Numbered from the stretch's first letter, positions 8,698 to 17,535 are shown. The stretch: DNA of 64,000 bases from Dictyoglomus thermophilum H-6-12 (GCF_000020965.1 NC_011297.1:600387-664386), one strand, 5' to 3'. The notes: generated by a model from the letters alone, not told the origin. Numbers and translations are program-made.

Positions 8698-9162
8698 TTA
8701 AGATCCCTCCATTTCTTTTATATAAGAGGAAGAAAAATAGGGAATGAGAAAGGAGATAGGAATTAGTGAAAGGGAAATTTCTAAGGGTAAGTTCTCTTTA
8801 AGAATAAAGGATAAAACTATTACTCCTAGATTTCCCATAAAACTTATTATGTAGGCATTTTTAATTCTTCTATAAAGGATTTCTTTTATGGCAGGAAGAT
8901 AGATGAGAAATACAAATTTTGTTGCCATTTGATTTATGAGAAATAAATAAAAGAAAACAATAAGCAAATCAATAATGGATAATGTTAAATTTTCCTGTAG
9001 TTTTTCTCTAGCCACAAAATAATATACTATTGAACTATAAAGAAGCGCAAAAAGTATTAAAAGCCAAATTCTAAGGTCATCAAAGAAGCTGTTTGGTAAT
9101 AAATAAACTGCTATAAATAAGAAAGTTAAAATTCTTAGTCTACTTATTACTAGGTTTTCCAA
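8698..9162 (-). CDS. Predicted multi-pass membrane protein, unknown
   Basis: 154 aa with five to six predicted membrane helices and few charged loops (for example YFVAREKLQENL and EILYRRIKNAYI). It resembles the membrane half of some sensor proteins (MASE-like), but no catalytic domain follows. I cannot name a family. It starts with TTG (9162) after GGGAGG and is the first gene of the operon with nfeD, floA and the 118-aa gene, ending one base before the nfeD start codon. It may help the NfeD/FloA assembly, by context only. Confidence 0.7.
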   Translation of the reverse strand: MENLVISRLRILTFLFIAVYLLPNSFFDDLRIWLLILFALLYSSIVYYFVAREKLQENLTLSIIDLLIVFFYLFLINQMATKFVFLIYLPAIKEILYRRIKNAYIISFMGNLGVIVLSFILKENLPLEISLSLIPISFLIPYFSSSYIKEMEGS

Positions 9163-9192
9163 TTTAGCCTTTTCCTCCCTTTTTGATTTTAA

Positions 9193-9221
9193 ATTATAAC
9201 ATTATTCTTCTTGTTTTTGAA
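9193..9221 (-). promoter_or_regulatory. Promoter of the nfeD-floA operon
   Basis: On the minus strand, -35 TTCAAA (9216-9221), 17-base spacer and -10 TATAAT (9193-9198). The -35 lies in the last codons of the ABC ATPase gene, so the operon may also receive read-through. Confidence 0.45.
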
Positions 9222-10500
9222 CGTTAACTAAAAGTTCTGAGGTTTCAGGCAAGTAAAGTTCATCTCTATCATCGTCATATTCAAATAGTTCTGCATATCT
9301 TCCCCAATCTATCAATATATCAAGTTCTTTTTCAGCTTCCTGAGGTGAAAGATGTTGTTTTAGCAAGTCTAAGAAGAAGGATCTTGGCATCTTATGATTA
9401 GATTTTGACTGTAGTAATTTTACAATTTGTTTTAAGAATGGAACTTTCTCTATGGCAAGTTTTTTAAAAATTTCTTTTCTTTCCAAAACATCTGCTTCTG
9501 CAAACTCTCTACCTGCTTCTGTAAGAATTATGTCTCCTTCTCTTATTTCAGCGAAACCTAATATTTCACAAGCTTCAATGATGGGTAGTAGGTCCTCTAC
9601 GTCCATAAGTAGTTCTTCTCCCAATTTATATATGTCAGCTTTGCCTTCAAGATCGTTTACTAATTCGACGAGTCCGGTTATAGATCCTACACTTGCTTGA
9701 GGTATATGGAGAGGTTTCTTTTCTTTTGCAGAGATTCTCTCTACGGGCTTTCCTGTCAATACACCATAAATCTCATCTACTATATCTAAAAATTCTTGAG
9801 ATTTTTTGTCTCTCCAATGAGGAAGAGTTATCTTGACTTCTTTTATTATTCTTCCTGGATCCTTACTTAGAAGTAATACTCTGTCTGCCATATATACTGC
9901 TTCTTCAATACTATGGGTTACTAAGATAATGGCTTTTGTAGGTATTCTCTTCTCTATCCAAAGTTCTATAAGGTCATTTCTTAGGTTTTCAGCGGTTAAG
10001 ACATCAAGAGCAGAGAAAGGTTCATCTAACAAAAGGATATCAGGATCCATTACTAAAGCCCTTGCAAAACCAACCCTTTGTTTCATTCCTCCTGAAAGTT
10101 CTTTAGGATATGCATTTTCAAATCCATCAAGACCTATAAGGTCTATAGCTTTAATTGCTCTTTCTCTTCTTTCTTCTGGTGGTACTCCTTTTGCTTTAAG
10201 TCCTAACTCTACATTCTCAAGTACTGTTAGCCATGGAAATAGAGCAAAATTTTGAAATACCATTGCAACTCCTGGATTTACTCCTTTGATCTCTTTGCCT
10301 TTGTAATAAACTTTACCTTTGTTAGGTTTCAGAAGACCAGCAATTATTCTTAGAATAGTAGATTTTCCAGATCCTGATGGGCCAAGTAATGCAATAAAAT
10401 CTCCCTCATTTACTGTGAAATTTATATTATCAAGTACAGTTATTTCTCCCTCTGGAAACTTAAAGCTAACTGTTATATTTTCAAGTCTTAAAAGTTCCAT
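9202..10500 (-). CDS. ABC importer ATPase with C-terminal AAA-associated domain
   Basis: 432 aa. The first about 250 residues form a NitT/TauT-type ABC ATPase: Walker A GPSGSGKST, Q-loop VFQNFALFPW, signature LSGGMKQR, Walker B ILLLDEPFSALD and switch HSIEEAVYMADR. The C-terminal about 170 residues form the AAA-associated domain found in a subset of these ATPases, probably a regulatory helix-rich segment. Works with the fused permease encoded 21 bases upstream. No substrate-binding protein lies nearby, so the solute (nitrate-, sulfonate- or thiamine-precursor-like in relatives) cannot be named. Confidence 0.9.
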   Translation of the reverse strand: MELLRLENITVSFKFPEGEITVLDNINFTVNEGDFIALLGPSGSGKSTILRIIAGLLKPNKGKVYYKGKEIKGVNPGVAMVFQNFALFPWLTVLENVELGLKAKGVPPEERRERAIKAIDLIGLDGFENAYPKELSGGMKQRVGFARALVMDPDILLLDEPFSALDVLTAENLRNDLIELWIEKRIPTKAIILVTHSIEEAVYMADRVLLLSKDPGRIIKEVKITLPHWRDKKSQEFLDIVDEIYGVLTGKPVERISAKEKKPLHIPQASVGSITGLVELVNDLEGKADIYKLGEELLMDVEDLLPIIEACEILGFAEIREGDIILTEAGREFAEADVLERKEIFKKLAIEKVPFLKQIVKLLQSKSNHKMPRSFFLDLLKQHLSPQEAEKELDILIDWGRYAELFEYDDDRDELYLPETSELLVNVQKQEE

Positions 10501-10521
10501 TACAATCCCTCCTTAACATAC

Positions 10522-12234
10522 TTAGGATAACAGCTCTTCGGACTTTTTGAATAGTCTTTTCCAGAATAACCTATTTATAGTAACCACTATTAAAGCCATA
10601 ACTAGGGTACTTGCTGCAAGAAGTGAATTATTCCCCTTGCTTGATGCTTCAGTAATAAGAGCTCCAAGTCCTTTTATTTTATAGATTTGGTTATGAAATT
10701 CTATATATTCAGAAACTATACTTGCGTTAAATGCTCCTCCCATAGCAGTAATACCGCCTGTCACAAGAAATGGTAGAATAGAGGGAATAATAAGTATTTT
10801 CCACTTGTCAATTTTACTTAATTTTAATAGTTCACTTACTTCAATAAGATCATTAGGAATAGACATTCCTCCTGCGATGATGTTAAATAGTAAATACCAT
10901 TGAGTACCCAAAAGCATTAGTACAATACTTGCTATATTTAATCCTCCAGGAAGATTTATCAGATACATGACTATTACTGGAAAGATAGCGGTTGCAGGTA
11001 CCGAGGCCACTATTTGTACAATTGGTTGTATTACCTTTGAGAGTTTAGGATTCATACCTATTCTTACTCCCAATGGGAGAGTCCAGGATAGTGCAATTAG
11101 CACTGCAGTTGTAACTCTAAGTAGAGTAAGGAATGCTGAGTAGATTATATCCTTCCACATGTTTAATGGTAAGTTTATAATTAATTTTAGAAGTCCAATA
11201 AATCCTCTTAATACAAGAAAGATTAAGATGGTGGACACAATGAGGTTTAATAGTTTTGAAATTTTAGATGTTTTTATTTCTTGTTTTTCTTTCTTATCGT
11301 AATAAGAGATAAATAAAATTTCTAACCTTTCTCTTAAAGGTAAGATAATCTTTTTATAGAGGAGGTCAAAAATACGTGATCTTCTATACCATAAAAGTAC
11401 TTTTGATTCATAGTATTCTTCTGCCTGAACATATTCTACCTTAAATTTTTGACTCCAAGAAAGGAGAGGTCTCCAAACTAATTGATCAAGAAGAATTATC
11501 ACAGTAATCAAAGCAAAAAGGCCATAAAATATTTTCAAAAGATCACCCTTTAAAGCGGCAAAGGACAGGTAAGAACCAAGTCCTGGTAGGACGAAATTTT
11601 GATTTGTCAGGGTAAACATCTCACATGCCATAAGGAAGAACCAACCTCCAGCCCAAGACATCATACTATTCCAAATTAATCCGATAGCAGAGTAGGGAAG
11701 TTCTAGATACCAAAATCTTTGCCATGGGTTTAATTTGAATAATTGGGCTGCTTCTTTTAAATCTCTTGGGATAGAGATTAAAGATTGGTAAAAACTAAAT
11801 ACCATGTTCCATACCTGTCCTGTGAAAATAAGAATTATGGAGGTAATTTCAAGGCCTAATTTTGATCCTGGAAACATAGAAATAACTGCCATGAATACTG
11901 GGGGAAGGAAGGAAAGTACAGGAATTGATTGAAGTATGTCTAGTAGTGGTATAAGAATTTTTTCAAGACTTTTTTTGTAAGCAGCAGTATAGGCATAAAC
12001 GATGGTAAATATTAATGAAATAAAATATGCAAGAATCATTCTTAAAAGAGAGAAAAGAGAATAAAGAGGAAGCTTTTGAGGGGATAAATCTAAACTAATT
12101 ACCTCGGTGGGCTTTGAATATATGGTATTGAGGGAAGATATAGCGTAAATAATACTCCCTATAAATAGGAGTATTATTATATCTCCTAAAGAAAATCGTC
12201 TGTATCTTGTTGGAGACCAGATTACCCTGGACAT
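10522..12234 (-). CDS. ABC importer permease, two fused permease domains
   Basis: 570 aa holding two complete binding-protein-dependent transport permease modules in one chain (about residues 50-270 and 330-565), each with about six helices and an EAA-type coupling loop (DLKEAAQLFKLNPWQRFWYLELP in the first, in part; DLIEVSELLKLSKIDKW in the second). The linker (about 275-320) is charged and soluble. One polypeptide thus replaces the usual permease dimer. ATG 12234 follows AGGAGG. Transcribed with the ATPase from a strong promoter 170 bases upstream. Confidence 0.9.
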   Translation of the reverse strand: MSRVIWSPTRYRRFSLGDIIILLFIGSIIYAISSLNTIYSKPTEVISLDLSPQKLPLYSLFSLLRMILAYFISLIFTIVYAYTAAYKKSLEKILIPLLDILQSIPVLSFLPPVFMAVISMFPGSKLGLEITSIILIFTGQVWNMVFSFYQSLISIPRDLKEAAQLFKLNPWQRFWYLELPYSAIGLIWNSMMSWAGGWFFLMACEMFTLTNQNFVLPGLGSYLSFAALKGDLLKIFYGLFALITVIILLDQLVWRPLLSWSQKFKVEYVQAEEYYESKVLLWYRRSRIFDLLYKKIILPLRERLEILFISYYDKKEKQEIKTSKISKLLNLIVSTILIFLVLRGFIGLLKLIINLPLNMWKDIIYSAFLTLLRVTTAVLIALSWTLPLGVRIGMNPKLSKVIQPIVQIVASVPATAIFPVIVMYLINLPGGLNIASIVLMLLGTQWYLLFNIIAGGMSIPNDLIEVSELLKLSKIDKWKILIIPSILPFLVTGGITAMGGAFNASIVSEYIEFHNQIYKIKGLGALITEASSKGNNSLLAASTLVMALIVVTINRLFWKRLFKKSEELLS

Positions 12235-12400
12235 TTTCTCTGGCCTCCTTTATATAAGGGAGAGAGTTTTCTTTTCTCCATGATAACTTTTCTCCTTTCT
12301 TTTTGTTTTTGTAGAAAATTAATGGGCGTCTCGGGATGGTATCCTCACTGCTACTCATAAAGCTTTTATCTCTCCCTCCCTTCTTTTTTAAGATTCTTTG
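12235..12400 (-). promoter_or_regulatory. Leader of the ABC importer operon with possible leader peptide
   Basis: About 166 bases of untranslated leader precede the permease. Reading the minus strand, a short frame starts at an ATG after AAAGGAG and encodes about 19 residues (MEKRKLSPLYKGG and on), ending 10 bases inside the permease gene, which would suit translational coupling. A GC-rich patch (about 12322-12357) contains the small hairpin GGATACCATCC. No known riboswitch class was recognised. Confidence 0.3.
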
Positions 12401-12406
12401 TTTTTT

Positions 12407-12435
12407 GTTATAGCACTGTAAGAGCTTAGCGTCAA
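12407..12435 (-). promoter_or_regulatory. Promoter of the ABC importer operon
   Basis: Minus strand: -35 TTGACG (12430-12435), exactly 17 bases, -10 TATAAC (12407-12412). A near-consensus housekeeping promoter; start expected near 12400. Confidence 0.6.
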
Positions 12436-12441
12436 TTAGAA

Positions 12442-12471
12442 TTGAAAAAAATTAAATTAAAATGATATGAT
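12442..12471 (+). promoter_or_regulatory. Promoter of the GH57 gene
   Basis: -35 TTGAAA (12442-12447), 18-base spacer, -10 TATGAT (12466-12471). It lies back to back with the ABC promoter, about 46 bases before the GH57 ATG. Confidence 0.5.
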
Positions 12472-12517
12472 AATCGTAAAAATTAACACCTTTTAGTAGG
12501 AGGATATTGGAGCAAAA

Positions 12518-14995
12518 ATGGGTAAGTTGTATGTAAGTTTTATATGGCATATGCATCAACCATATTATAAAGACACTTCTAAAAGTTTATCCATATTCCC
12601 TTGGGTTAGATTTCACGGTATTAAGAACTATTACAATATGGTTTCCATACTGAAAGATTTTCCAAAGATAAAGCAGACGTTTAATTTTGTTCCATCCTTA
12701 CTTTTACAAATACAAGAATACTTGGACAGAAGAACTACAGATTTGTGGTTAGAGAAATCTCTTAAAAAAGCCTCTGAGTTAAATATGGAGGATAAGAAAT
12801 TTATTTTAGATAACTTTTTCCTCCTTAATAAGGAGAAGATGGGGTTTATATTTCCAAGATTTAAAGAGTTATACTACAAAAAGTTGAATAACGAAGAATA
12901 CACAGTTCAGGATTTTTTGGATTTACAAGTTTTATATAATCTTGCTTGGTTTGATCCTGATTTGAGAAAGAAAGATTCTTTCTTAATTTATTTGGTAGAA
13001 AAAGGCAAAAATTTTACTGAAGAGGAAAAATTAAAAGTTATAGAAAAGCAGTTTGAAATCCTAAGAGGACTTTTTTCTCTTTATAGATCGATGCAGGATT
13101 CTGGACAAATAGAAGTGATTTTTTCTCCCTTTTTTCATCCTATAATGCCTCTTTTGATAGACACAAAGAGTGCCAAAGTATCTACGCCTGAGCTTCCTCT
13201 TCCTTTTGACTATTTTTCTTTTAAGGAAGATGCAGAAAAGCAGCTTTTCCTTGGAAAAGAATATTATAGAAAGTTATTTGATAAAGATCCTTTAGGTATA
13301 TGGCCTTCAGAGCAAGCTGTAAGTCCTGAATTTGTAGAAATGGTCTCAGAGTTTAATATTAAATGGTTTGTTTCAGACGAAAGGATTCTTTTTAAAAGTT
13401 TGGGAGAAGATTTCTTACGGGATAATGAGGAGTTCATAAATAAGCCAGAAATCCTTTATAAACCTTATAGAATAAATTTGAATGGAAAAGAAGTCTATGC
13501 AGTTTTTAGAGATCAGGTTCTGTCAGACAGAATTGGATTTGTCTATATGAATTATCCTCCTGAAGATGGGGCTAAGGATCTATATTATCGTCTTTTAAAA
13601 ATAAAAAATAGTCTACCTCAAAATTCAGATTTTCTTGTAACTATTGCTTTAGATGGTGAAAATTGTTGGGAGTATTACGATAATGATGGGCGAGATTTCT
13701 TAAGAAACCTATATACTTTACTTTCTGATTCTAAAGAGCTTGAGACAATAACGGTAAAAGATTTTATTGAGAAAACAAAAAATTTTGGAGAACTTAATAA
13801 TATTTTTACTGGATCCTGGATAAATGCTGATCTTACTACTTGGATTGGAGAGATAGAGGAGAATCTTGCATGGGAATATCTAACCATTACAAGGAAGTTT
13901 GTAGAGAAGAAGAAAGATCGGGTAGATTGGATAAGCCTTATGGCGGCAGAAGGAAGTGACTGGTTTTGGTGGTATGGAGATGATCAAGAATCAGGATATG
14001 ACGAGATTTTCGATGAAATTTTTAGGTCTCATCTTAAAAATGTTTATAGATCTATTAATAAAGCTTATCCTTCTTTCCTTGACTTCCCTATTGTTTTTAG
14101 AAATCCGTTATGGAGAAGTAGGAGATCTTTAATTTTTACTCCTAAGATCGATGGGATAATTACCTCTAAAGATGAGTGGGTTTTGTCGTCCTTAAATTTG
14201 TTAGAAGAGAAGAAAAGTGAATTTATAACAGGAATTTATTATGGTTATGACTTAAGCAACTTATATATGAGAATTGACTTAATGGATAAGGCAGAAAAAT
14301 ATTTTAATGATGATTATTTTATAGTTATCAACTTTTACTCAAGAAACAAAGGTAGCTGTAAATATAGATTAGATTTAAGAAATGAGCTTTGTGGGGATAA
14401 TATTTCATTGAAGATAAAAGATATAGTTGAGGTTAGTATTCCTTGGGATAAATTCACAGGGTTTGATAGGAATTCAACGATCCATTTTAAGGTTGATTTG
14501 TGTAAAAATACAGAGATGGTAGAAAGTCTTGAGGATACAGAGAATTTTTGGTTTGAGATTCCTAATTTAATGGATGAAATTATTACAAAACTATTTCTTT
14601 TTGGGGATCCTTCTCGAAAGGTCGAACTTTCGACGATGCTTATTTCTAGGAAAAAAGTTTATAATCTTTATTCTAAAGTAAGTATATTGCAAGATTCTCT
14701 TAAAAAAGATTTTGTAAAAATAGAAAATAAGGGTGAAATCATAGAAGTTACCAAACATATTTCTCTAAGAGAGCTTTTATTCTTAATCCAGTGTGTCAGA
14801 GATTTGAAGGTTTTTGGAATTTTAGACAAATATGTATGTGCTCCTGTGGGTAGAGTCAGCAAGACAGAAGGAATATATGTGATAGAACCAAAAGTTTTTG
14901 TACATGATTTTCTTAAAAAGTATATTGAGAAGGAAAAATTGGAAGTTCCTATTGAGATGGATAAACTGGGAAGGATAGAGATATATGGATTATGA
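12518..14995 (+). CDS. Glycoside hydrolase family 57 protein (amylopullulanase/alpha-amylase type)
   Basis: 825 aa, no signal peptide, so cytoplasmic. The GH57 conserved regions are present in order: HMHQP (residues 11-15), SPFFHPIMPLL (region 2), GIWPSEQAVS with the nucleophile Glu near 264 (region 3), ALDGEN with the acid/base Asp near 379 (region 4), and GSDWFWWYGDD (region 5). After the (beta/alpha)7 barrel comes a glucodextranase/DOMON-like beta domain (about residues 540-680), as in large GH57 enzymes. It probably cleaves alpha-1,4/1,6 glucans imported or stored in the cell. It is not the well-known Dictyoglomus AmyA, which as I recall starts differently and is about 686 aa. Overlaps nfi by 11 bases. 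Confidence 0.88.
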   Translation: MGKLYVSFIWHMHQPYYKDTSKSLSIFPWVRFHGIKNYYNMVSILKDFPKIKQTFNFVPSLLLQIQEYLDRRTTDLWLEKSLKKASELNMEDKKFILDNFFLLNKEKMGFIFPRFKELYYKKLNNEEYTVQDFLDLQVLYNLAWFDPDLRKKDSFLIYLVEKGKNFTEEEKLKVIEKQFEILRGLFSLYRSMQDSGQIEVIFSPFFHPIMPLLIDTKSAKVSTPELPLPFDYFSFKEDAEKQLFLGKEYYRKLFDKDPLGIWPSEQAVSPEFVEMVSEFNIKWFVSDERILFKSLGEDFLRDNEEFINKPEILYKPYRINLNGKEVYAVFRDQVLSDRIGFVYMNYPPEDGAKDLYYRLLKIKNSLPQNSDFLVTIALDGENCWEYYDNDGRDFLRNLYTLLSDSKELETITVKDFIEKTKNFGELNNIFTGSWINADLTTWIGEIEENLAWEYLTITRKFVEKKKDRVDWISLMAAEGSDWFWWYGDDQESGYDEIFDEIFRSHLKNVYRSINKAYPSFLDFPIVFRNPLWRSRRSLIFTPKIDGIITSKDEWVLSSLNLLEEKKSEFITGIYYGYDLSNLYMRIDLMDKAEKYFNDDYFIVINFYSRNKGSCKYRLDLRNELCGDNISLKIKDIVEVSIPWDKFTGFDRNSTIHFKVDLCKNTEMVESLEDTENFWFEIPNLMDEIITKLFLFGDPSRKVELSTMLISRKKVYNLYSKVSILQDSLKKDFVKIENKGEIIEVTKHISLRELLFLIQCVRDLKVFGILDKYVCAPVGRVSKTEGIYVIEPKVFVHDFLKKYIEKEKLEVPIEMDKLGRIEIYGL

Positions 14996-15671
14996 ATCTA
15001 AATATTTTAAATGGTTAGGGTATGAGGAAACAGTAAGGCTTCAAAAAGAAATAAGTGAGAAAATAATTAAAGAAGATGCATTTAAGAACTTGAGATATGT
15101 AGGAGGAGTAGATACTTCTTCTATTGAAGATAAAATAGCAGGAGTAATTGTTGTTTTAGAATTCAATACTTTGGAGGTTCTTGAGGTTTCTATAGAGATT
15201 TCTCAAGTTAATTTTCCTTATATTCCAGGTTTTTTAAGTTTTAGAGAGGGACCAATAATCTTAAAAGCATGGGAGAATTTAAAAATCAAACCTGATCTTC
15301 TCATCTTTGATGGACAAGGAATTGCTCATCCAAGAAGATTAGGAATAGCTTCTCATGTAGGATATGTTCTTGATGTTCCATCTATCGGTTGTGCTAAGAA
15401 AATACTTGTAGGTGTTTATAAAGAACCAGATAAAAAAAGAGGTTCTTTTGAATATATCTATATTGACAATGAGATTGTTGGGGCTGTGGTGAGGACTAAA
15501 GATAATGTAAAGCCTGTTTTTGTATCTTTAGGGCATAAGATTTCTTTAAGTACCTCTATTGAGATTATACTAAAAACTTCTACTAAGTATCGACTACCAG
15601 AGCCGGTAAGGTTAGCTCATATCTATAGCAAAAAGGCATTAAACTTTGAAATAAAAGGAGAGCTTCTTTAA
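14985..15671 (+). CDS. nfi: Endonuclease V (deoxyinosine 3' endonuclease)
   Basis: 228-aa DNA repair enzyme that nicks DNA or RNA one base 3' of inosine, a lesion favoured by heat. Visible: YVGGVDTSS with the first metal Asp, FPYIPGFLSFREGP with the catalytic Glu and the wedge Tyr, LLIFDGQGIAHPR with the second Asp, and GCAKKILVG. It starts inside the GH57 gene (ATGGATTATGAAT overlap), so expression is coupled to a sugar enzyme. The 3' end overlaps the convergent DUF763 gene by 33 bases. Family identity is secure. Confidence 0.93.
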   Translation: MDYESKYFKWLGYEETVRLQKEISEKIIKEDAFKNLRYVGGVDTSSIEDKIAGVIVVLEFNTLEVLEVSIEISQVNFPYIPGFLSFREGPIILKAWENLKIKPDLLIFDGQGIAHPRRLGIASHVGYVLDVPSIGCAKKILVGVYKEPDKKRGSFEYIYIDNEIVGAVVRTKDNVKPVFVSLGHKISLSTSIEIILKTSTKYRLPEPVRLAHIYSKKALNFEIKGELL

Positions 15672-16715
15672 AGTTTCAATTTCTTCTCTTCTTCCTAATT
15701 TTGCATTTTTTATTGCTTTTTCTAAGAGCTCTATGGTTTTATCGTAATTTTCTCTATCTACTGGGTATGGGTGTCCATCCTTCCCTCCATGGGCAAAAGA
15801 AAATCTTGCAGGATCCTTTATGCTGGCTGGGGTATTATAAACAAGTTCGCTTATAAGGGTTAAGGCTCTTAAGGTTTTAGATCCTACACCTTCTTTTAGT
15901 AGTACTTCTTGGAAATCTTTGGGTGGAGCCTCATAGGTCTTTAACAAGATTGTTTTTAGGTTTTCGGGTCTTATCTCCTTAGGAGTTATAGGATGGTAAG
16001 ATGGAAGTTTTAATGAAACTTCATTCCATAGTTTTAGGACCTTATCGGGTTTTTCATTCATAAGTTGTGTAATCACTTCTTGCGCTGGTTTACTTTCTTT
16101 TGCTACCAAATTTATGACATAGTTTTCGAACTTCTGAGTGATTATTCCTTTATGGGGTTCCTCAATAAAACTTTTTACCTCTTCTCCAAGCCAATGATAT
16201 CTTCTTGCAAAATTGTTATTCTCATTCATACCTTGCTGTATAACACACCAATTTCCTTCTTTGGTGAAAATCAAAAGATGGTGATAAAGCTGGTATCCAT
16301 CTTGTATGGCATTGTTATCAACTCTAGCCACCGTTCTGCTTACAAGAATCCATTTTTGAGGATCAAAACCCTCTTTTTCTGCTAATCTTTTTATTTCTTC
16401 TGGAGTATTCAGACCAGCCTTACCTTTTCCGCCTACAATATATAGGCCTATTTCATGAGAAAGTTCTCCTAATCCTTCTTTTAAAGCAGCACCTGTAGTA
16501 GTGGTAAGGCCGCTTGAGTGCCAGTCAAAACCTAATACACAACCTAAGGCTTGAAACCAGAAAGGATCAGATAATTTTTTTAAAAGTTCATCTATTTTGT
16601 TTTCGACGGCAAAGAGAAGAATAATTTCTCTTGAAAGCTTTTTCATTCTTTGAAAAAGCCAAAATGGGGCTTTTCCTGAATGGAGAGGTAATTCTGCAAT
16701 TTCTCTTTTAAGCAT
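15639..16715 (-). CDS. DUF763 family protein
   Basis: 358 aa of the DUF763 family, common in thermophilic archaea and bacteria, with unknown activity. Conserved-looking stretches are ELPLHSGKAPFWLFQRM near the N-terminus, LGFDWHSSGLTTT, YQLYHHLLIFTKEGNWCVIQQGMN, and a helix-hairpin-helix-like segment LLKEGVGSKTLRALTLISEL that suggests nucleic-acid contact. Start set at ATG 16715: there is no Shine-Dalgarno, and a consensus promoter places the transcription start at this ATG, so the mRNA looks leaderless. Tail-to-tail overlap with endonuclease V hints at repair, by context only. Confidence 0.85.
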   Translation of the reverse strand: MLKREIAELPLHSGKAPFWLFQRMKKLSREIILLFAVENKIDELLKKLSDPFWFQALGCVLGFDWHSSGLTTTTGAALKEGLGELSHEIGLYIVGGKGKAGLNTPEEIKRLAEKEGFDPQKWILVSRTVARVDNNAIQDGYQLYHHLLIFTKEGNWCVIQQGMNENNNFARRYHWLGEEVKSFIEEPHKGIITQKFENYVINLVAKESKPAQEVITQLMNEKPDKVLKLWNEVSLKLPSYHPITPKEIRPENLKTILLKTYEAPPKDFQEVLLKEGVGSKTLRALTLISELVYNTPASIKDPARFSFAHGGKDGHPYPVDRENYDKTIELLEKAIKNAKLGRREEIETLKKLSFYFKV

Positions 16716-16720
16716 AATCA

Positions 16721-16749
16721 ATTATAATTATACCTAAAGCCTTTGTTAA
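16721..16749 (-). promoter_or_regulatory. Promoter for a leaderless DUF763 mRNA
   Basis: Minus strand: -35 TTAACA (16744-16749), 17-base spacer, -10 TATAAT (16721-16726), then five bases to the ATG at 16715. The expected start coincides with the A of ATG. Confidence 0.6.
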
Positions 16750-16771
16750 AAAGAAGGGAGAAATGTAAATT

Positions 16772-17254
16772 ATGAAAAAAAGAACAGTTTTCTTTACTAC
16801 TATCTTCACTATTTTATTAATGATAGTTATGTTTTCTCTTCTTTCTCTTGGAAAGGAAAACTCACCTAAATTTCCCCGTGGAAGGCTTTTAATAACACAA
16901 GGGGATAAATCTCTTGAGATACCTATTGAGATAGCTGATCGAGATGAGTTATGGACTTTAGGACTTATGTATAGAAAAAGTATCCCTTGGGAGTATGGAA
17001 TGCTTTTTGTATTCCCTTATGATACAAATGCTGGATTTTGGATGAAAAATACTTATGTTCCTCTTGATATAGCTTTTATTTTGGAGGATGGCACTATTAT
17101 AAATATACAAAGAATGGAGCCATGTAAGGATGAATTAAACTGTCCTATTTACTTTAGTCCTAAGCCTTATAGATATGCTTTAGAGGTTAGAGCTGGCTTT
17201 TTTGAGAGGTATGGTTTCTCGGTAGGAGCAAAGATCAAATATTGGAGAGAATAA
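16772..17254 (+). CDS. DUF192 family exported protein
   Basis: 160 aa with an N-terminal signal or anchor helix (TVFFTTIFTILLMIVMFSLLSLG), then the compact DUF192 domain: RDELWTLGLMYRKSIP, MLFVFPYDTNAGFWMKNTYVPLDIAFI and YALEVRAGFF. The MxF...FWMKNT...PLDI pattern is the family hallmark. Function unknown; members are periplasmic or cell-surface. The start ATG 16772 follows AAGGGAG; a start-stop dinucleotide ATGTAA sits between the ribosome site and the true start. Divergent from DUF763. Confidence 0.88.
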   Translation: MKKRTVFFTTIFTILLMIVMFSLLSLGKENSPKFPRGRLLITQGDKSLEIPIEIADRDELWTLGLMYRKSIPWEYGMLFVFPYDTNAGFWMKNTYVPLDIAFILEDGTIINIQRMEPCKDELNCPIYFSPKPYRYALEVRAGFFERYGFSVGAKIKYWRE

Positions 17255-17283
17255 TTGACTTTTAGGGTAAAATTTTCTATGCT
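17255..17283 (+). promoter_or_regulatory. Ferredoxin promoter
   Basis: -35 TTGACT (17255-17260), 17-base spacer, -10 TATGCT (17278-17283), start about 35 bases before the ferredoxin ATG. It lies right after the DUF192 stop. Confidence 0.6.
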
Positions 17284-17324
17284 TTAAAAGATATTTTTAA
17301 ATCTTCGGAAAGGAGGTCTTAAAA

Positions 17325-17510
17325 ATGAGCGCACCAAAAATTGATAGAGATCTTTGCATTGGATGTGGGGTTTGTGCTTCTTTATGTCCTGATGTATTTG
17401 AAATTGATGAAGAAGGAAAAGCTGTAGTAAGAGAAGGGGCAGATTGTGAATCCGCAGGATGCTGTCAAGATGCTGCCGATTCTTGTCCAGTAGGAGCTAT
17501 AACTCTTTAA
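17325..17510 (+). CDS. Small [4Fe-4S] ferredoxin
   Basis: 61-aa soluble electron carrier of the Thermotoga single-cluster type. Ligands: the three Cys of CIGCGVC and the distal Cys of ADSCPVGAI. Extra Cys (in SLCPDVF and in the CESAGCC segment) match the positions that form a stabilising disulfide in relatives. Strong ribosome site GGAAAGGAGG before ATG, its own promoter and its own terminator, so it is a highly expressed monocistronic gene. Probable donor/acceptor for anaerobic oxidoreductases encoded elsewhere. Confidence 0.95.
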   Translation: MSAPKIDRDLCIGCGVCASLCPDVFEIDEEGKAVVREGADCESAGCCQDAADSCPVGAITL

Positions 17511-17535
17511 TTTTTATATTACTTAAAAATGGTTT

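Noticed and set aside
12095..12358. 87-codon minus-strand frame spanning the ABC leader
   Set aside because: More than half is an alternative read of the permease gene; its ribosome-site spacing is poor. Only a shorter leader frame is kept as a possibility.
12301..12400. Known riboswitch upstream of the ABC importer
   Set aside because: Compared from memory with TPP, SAM, guanidine, purine, THF, fluoride and Mn classes; no conserved core found.
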